Shown: one piece after another, positions 61,052-64,000 of the stretch
Numbering within the stretch: position 1 is the first letter of the stretch
Layout of the letters: each line of letters opens with the position of its first letter
DNA from: Variovorax saccharolyticus
Lineage (GTDB): Bacteria > Pseudomonadota > Gammaproteobacteria > Burkholderiales > Burkholderiaceae_C
Assembly (NCBI RefSeq): GCF_030316765.1
Contig: NZ_JASZYT010000001.1
Span: 1,132,462 to 1,196,461 of the forward strand
Direction of reading: 5' to 3'
DNA: 64,000 nt
Translations under genes and position numbers: made by a program
The notes under the pieces: model-generated
Databases searched by the model: none
Told to the model about the DNA's origin: nothing
The model's input: only the letters and a program-made list of their open reading frames with translations

Positions 61052-63526
61052 ATGCACACCCCCCTCAACGCGGATGCGTCCGCGCCGACCTCGCTCGACC
61101 CCTTCGACACCCGCTCCGGCTCGCGCCTGGAGCAGCTGATCTTCAACCATCGCCTGGTCGTGATGGCGGTCTGCGCCCTGATCACGCTGCTGCTGGGCTT
61201 CCTGGCCGCAACGCGGTTGACGCTCAACGCCAGCTTCGAGAAGATGATCCCGCAGGGCCATCCCTACATCCAGAACTATCTGGAGCATCGCGCCGACCTG
61301 CGCGGGCTGGGCAACTCGCTGCGCGTCGTGGTCGAGAACACCCGGGGCGACATCTACGACCCCCAATACCTCGCCGCGCTCAGGAAGATCCAGGACGAAC
61401 TCTTCCTGACGCCCGGCGTCGACCGCGCCTGGATGAAGTCGCTCTGGGCCCCCGCCGTGCGCTGGACCGAGGTGACCGAGGAAGGCTTCCGCGGCGGCCC
61501 GGTGATGCCCGACAACTACGACGGCTCGCCCACCGCCACCGAGCAGCTGCGCGCCAACATCGCGCGCGCCGGGCTGGTCGGCAGCCTGGTCGGCAACGAC
61601 TTCAAGTCCAGCATGATCGTGGTCCCGCTGATGGACGCCGGCAACGGCCAGCGCATCGACTACCGTGGCCTTTCGCATGCGCTCGAAGCCTTGCGTGCGC
61701 GCTACGAGACCGACGCCCAGGGCCGGCCGACCGGCATCCAGGTGCACAGCATCGGCTTCGCGAAGCTGGTCGGCGACCTGATCGACGGCCTCTACCAGGT
61801 GGGCTTGTACTTCGGGCTCGCGGCGCTGGTCGCGACCCTCATCATCTTCTTCTACACGCGATGCCTGCGCAGCACGGCGCTGGTGGTCGCCTGCTCGCTG
61901 GTGGCGGTGATCTGGCAGCTCGGCCTGGTGGCCGGACTCGGCTTCGAGCTCGACCCCTACTCGATCCTGGTGCCCTTCCTCGTCTTCGCGATCGGCGTCT
62001 CGCACGGCGCGCAGAAGATGAACGGGATCATGCAGGACATCGGCCGGGGCGCGCACCGGCTCGTGGCGGCGCGCTTCACCTTCCGCCGCCTCTTCCTCGC
62101 CGGCGTGACCGCGCTGGTGGCCGACGCGGTGGGCTTCGCGGTGCTGATGCTGATCGACATCCCGGTCATCAAGGACCTGGCGCTCACCGCCAGCATCGGC
62201 GTGGCCGTGCTGATCGTGACCAACCTGATCCTGCTGCCGGTGCTGCTGTCCTACATCGGCGTCAGCGCTGCCGCCGCCGAGCGCAGCCTGCGCGACGGAA
62301 GCGGCGGCCAGCAGGCGCGCGGCTTCGATCGCGTCTGCGGCTGGCTCGGCCGCTTCACCGAACGCCGCTGGGCCAGCGCCACCGTCGCCTCGGCCGCGGT
62401 ACTGCTGGTGGCCGGCTTCGCGGTGAGCACGCAACTCAAGATCGGCGACCTCGACCCCGGCGCGCCCGAGCTGCGGCCGGATTCCCGCTACAACCGGGAC
62501 AACGCCTTCGTCACGGCCAACTACTCCCTGTCGAGCGACACCTTCGCGGTGATCGTCAAGACCGCCCGGGAAGGCTGCCTCAAGTACGAGACGCTGGTCG
62601 AGGCCGACCGCCTCGCCTGGAGCCTGCAGCAGGTGCCGGGCGTGCAGACCACGGTGTCGCTCACCAACGCGGTGCGGCAGATCACGGCGGGCAGCAACGA
62701 AGGAAGCCCCAAGTGGCTGACCATCGCGCGCAACCAGGACGTTCTGAACTACGGCGCCCAGCAGGCCAGCGTCAACAACCCGGAGCTGTTCAACACCGAG
62801 TGCTCGGTGATGCCGGTGATCGCCTACCTGGCCGACCATCGCGCCGAGACGCTGGACCGCGTGGTGCAGGCGAGCGCGGATTTCGCCGCCGCGCACAGCG
62901 GCAGCGACCGGCAGTTCCTGCTGGCCGCGGGCGGCGCAGGCATCGAGGCCGCGACCAACATCGTGGTGCGCAAGGCCTGGACGCAGATGCTGCTGCTGGT
63001 CTATGCCGCCGTGATCGTGCTGTGCTTCATCACCTTCCGCAGCTGGCGCGCGGTGGTGGTGGCCGTGGTGCCGCTGGTCATCACCTCGGTGCTGTGCGAG
63101 GCGCTGATGGTGATGCTCGGCATCGGCGTCAAGGTGGCCACCCTGCCGGTGATCGCGCTCGGCGTGGGCATCGGCGTCGACTACGCGCTGTACCTGCTCA
63201 GCGTGCAGCTGGCCCGGCAGCGCGCGGGCGCCAGCCTCGGGGAGGCCTACCGCCATGCGCTGCAGTTCACCGGCAAGGTGGTGGTGCTGGTCGGCGTGAC
63301 GCTGGCCGCGGGCGTGCTCACCTGGGCGCTGTCGCCCATCAAGTTCCAGGCCGACATGGGGATCCTGCTGGCGTTCATGTTCATCTGGAACATGGTCGGC
63401 GCGGTGTTGCTGATTCCGGCGCTGTCGCATTTCCTGCTGCGTTCGACCCCCGCCCCGAAGGCGCAATCGAGCGAAGCGCCTGCCCGATGCGTTGCCCACG
63501 CGCAACCGGTTCCGTTCGAGGGCTGA
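61052..63526 (+). CDS. RND/MMPL-family transporter
   Basis: An 824-residue inner-membrane transporter of the MMPL/SSD branch of the RND superfamily, with an N-terminal helix (about 30-50), a large periplasmic loop, a helix bundle, then a second loop and bundle (12 helices in all). Membrane signatures include IGVSHGAQKMNGIMQDI and ALGVGIGVDYALYLLS. Relatives move lipids or hydrophobic compounds using the proton gradient. It is the energy-coupling member of the DUF1302-DUF1329-YCF48 cluster. Confidence 0.93.
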   Translation: MHTPLNADASAPTSLDPFDTRSGSRLEQLIFNHRLVVMAVCALITLLLGFLAATRLTLNASFEKMIPQGHPYIQNYLEHRADLRGLGNSLRVVVENTRGDIYDPQYLAALRKIQDELFLTPGVDRAWMKSLWAPAVRWTEVTEEGFRGGPVMPDNYDGSPTATEQLRANIARAGLVGSLVGNDFKSSMIVVPLMDAGNGQRIDYRGLSHALEALRARYETDAQGRPTGIQVHSIGFAKLVGDLIDGLYQVGLYFGLAALVATLIIFFYTRCLRSTALVVACSLVAVIWQLGLVAGLGFELDPYSILVPFLVFAIGVSHGAQKMNGIMQDIGRGAHRLVAARFTFRRLFLAGVTALVADAVGFAVLMLIDIPVIKDLALTASIGVAVLIVTNLILLPVLLSYIGVSAAAAERSLRDGSGGQQARGFDRVCGWLGRFTERRWASATVASAAVLLVAGFAVSTQLKIGDLDPGAPELRPDSRYNRDNAFVTANYSLSSDTFAVIVKTAREGCLKYETLVEADRLAWSLQQVPGVQTTVSLTNAVRQITAGSNEGSPKWLTIARNQDVLNYGAQQASVNNPELFNTECSVMPVIAYLADHRAETLDRVVQASADFAAAHSGSDRQFLLAAGGAGIEAATNIVVRKAWTQMLLLVYAAVIVLCFITFRSWRAVVVAVVPLVITSVLCEALMVMLGIGVKVATLPVIALGVGIGVDYALYLLSVQLARQRAGASLGEAYRHALQFTGKVVVLVGVTLAAGVLTWALSPIKFQADMGILLAFMFIWNMVGAVLLIPALSHFLLRSTPAPKAQSSEAPARCVAHAQPVPFEG

Positions 63527-63533
63527 AAGTTCT

Positions 63534-63580
63534 GCAACCGAACGTGGCGGCGCCTGCCAGAGCGCCACACACTCGGTTGC
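63534..63580. terminator. Long hairpin after the export cluster
   Basis: GCAACCGA (63534-63541) pairs with TCGGTTGC (63573-63580), and an inner stem GTGGCG/CGCCAC (63544-63549 with 63563-63568) continues it. No T-run follows. It lies directly after the RND gene and could end or protect that transcript. Confidence 0.4.
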
Positions 63581-63679
63581 GTATGCGCCGACCGAGGGGG
63601 GATGCCGAAGCCTATCTTTCGCCCTTGTCGGCTTCGGCTGAAGCCTTCACAACTTCCACACCAGGACGGGAGGCTTTCA

Positions 63680-64000
63680 ATGTTCCACCGACGCACTTTT
63701 GCCGCTTGCTGCGTGCTCGCTGTTCCCTACGCGGCCTGCCTCGCGCAGACCACGTTCAGCGCCGAGCAGTACTTCGACGACCGCTGGTACATCACGCCCT
63801 TTGGCAGCTATGTCCATCCGGACGGTGACCGCAACGCCGACAACGGCTGGGGCGGCGGCCTGGCCGTCGGCAAGCCCATCAGTCCCAGTTGGAACATCGA
63901 GCTGCGCGGCCAGTACGAGGAACTCGACGGCAAGTTCGGCACCGGCTTCGGCGCCTTCAACAGCACCGACAAATACAAGAACTGGAGCGGCACGCTCGAT
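63680..64000 (+). CDS. OmpA-like outer-membrane beta-barrel protein (3' end outside window)
   Basis: The first 107 codons are present. A signal peptide (about 1-22, ending ACLAQ) is followed by the barrel opening YFDDRWYITPFGSYVHPDGD and alternating strands (GGGLAVGKPISPSWNIELRG). The pattern matches OmpA-family N-terminal barrels. GGGAGG precedes the ATG. Whether the C-terminal peptidoglycan-binding domain is present cannot be seen. Confidence 0.8.
   Translation, partial: MFHRRTFAACCVLAVPYAACLAQTTFSAEQYFDDRWYITPFGSYVHPDGDRNADNGWGGGLAVGKPISPSWNIELRGQYEELDGKFGTGFGAFNSTDKYKNWSGTLD

Noticed and set aside
63534..63580. Integron attC-like site
   Set aside because: The stem has GCAACC/GGTTGC ends, but the expected core-site spacing, unpaired bulges and neighbouring cassettes or integrase are absent.
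60004..63828. Plus-strand frame of more than 1,200 codons overlapping the YCF48 and RND genes
   Set aside because: Arg/Pro-rich out-of-frame translation; the real genes in the other frames have signal peptides, repeats and membrane helices.

Overview
The window is a 64 kb piece of a high-GC proteobacterial chromosome. Gene content and order point to the Comamonadaceae, most likely Variovorax or a close relative. The main clues are a DUF4124 gene divergent from guaB, a holB-pilZ-tatD run, a TadA protein fused to an alpha/beta-hydrolase-like domain, several LysR regulators, and a DUF1302/DUF1329/YCF48/RND cluster. The taxonomic call is an inference from recalled family knowledge, not from a search. 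I see no rRNA, tRNA, CRISPR array, complete insertion sequence or prophage.

Layout. 1-4356: purine synthesis (guaB, guaA), split by a VapBC-type toxin-antitoxin pair with its own palindromic operator. 4388-7122: a divergent MFS exporter/LysR pair and an RNA 2',3'-cyclic phosphodiesterase. 7159-7706: remains of an AbiEii toxin gene behind a perfect 31-bp palindrome. 7735-12720: L-serine dehydratase, M20 amidohydrolase and DUF3100 membrane protein, with a divergent LysR. 12733-16369: ABC exporter, phospholipase D-like enzyme and an exported protein. 16480-20007: sensor kinase, FixJ-like regulator, secreted HbpS-type heme-binding protein and exported ankyrin protein, with a recent tandem duplication at the kinase/regulator junction. 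20063-22931: PaiB-like protein, a small membrane protein, TadA fusion and LD-carboxypeptidase. 23076-27023: mostly signalling and small envelope proteins, including a cyclase-FHA protein and an orphan LuxR-type response regulator. 27066-31399: pentose-phosphate enzymes (transketolase, 6-phosphogluconate dehydrogenase) and an isocitrate dehydrogenase homologue. 31510-34233: zinc-ribbon membrane protein, NAD(P)HX dehydratase and histidine phosphatase.

34433-51601 is the centrepiece: one 17-kb plus-strand operon of alpha-glucan and trehalose genes (glgB, glgE, treS-pep2 fusion, a channel-like membrane protein, glgX, treZ, malQ-treY fusion), most of them overlapping by 4-8 bp. Together the enzymes can close a cycle: trehalose to maltose, maltose 1-phosphate, branched glucan, debranched chains, and back to trehalose. 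51708-56640 holds a small protein, an ankyrin protein, tatD, pilZ, holB, a GNAT acetyltransferase and PPK2. 56861-63526 is a four-gene envelope export cluster (DUF1302, DUF1329, YCF48-like, RND/MMPL). The window ends inside an outer-membrane barrel gene.

Best candidates for something new: the kinase-regulator-HbpS-ankyrin cluster with its duplicated ATGA junction, the toxin-antitoxin pair inside guaBA, the serine-linked DUF3100/M20/sdaA operon, the TadA fusion, and the channel-like protein embedded in the glucan/trehalose operon.
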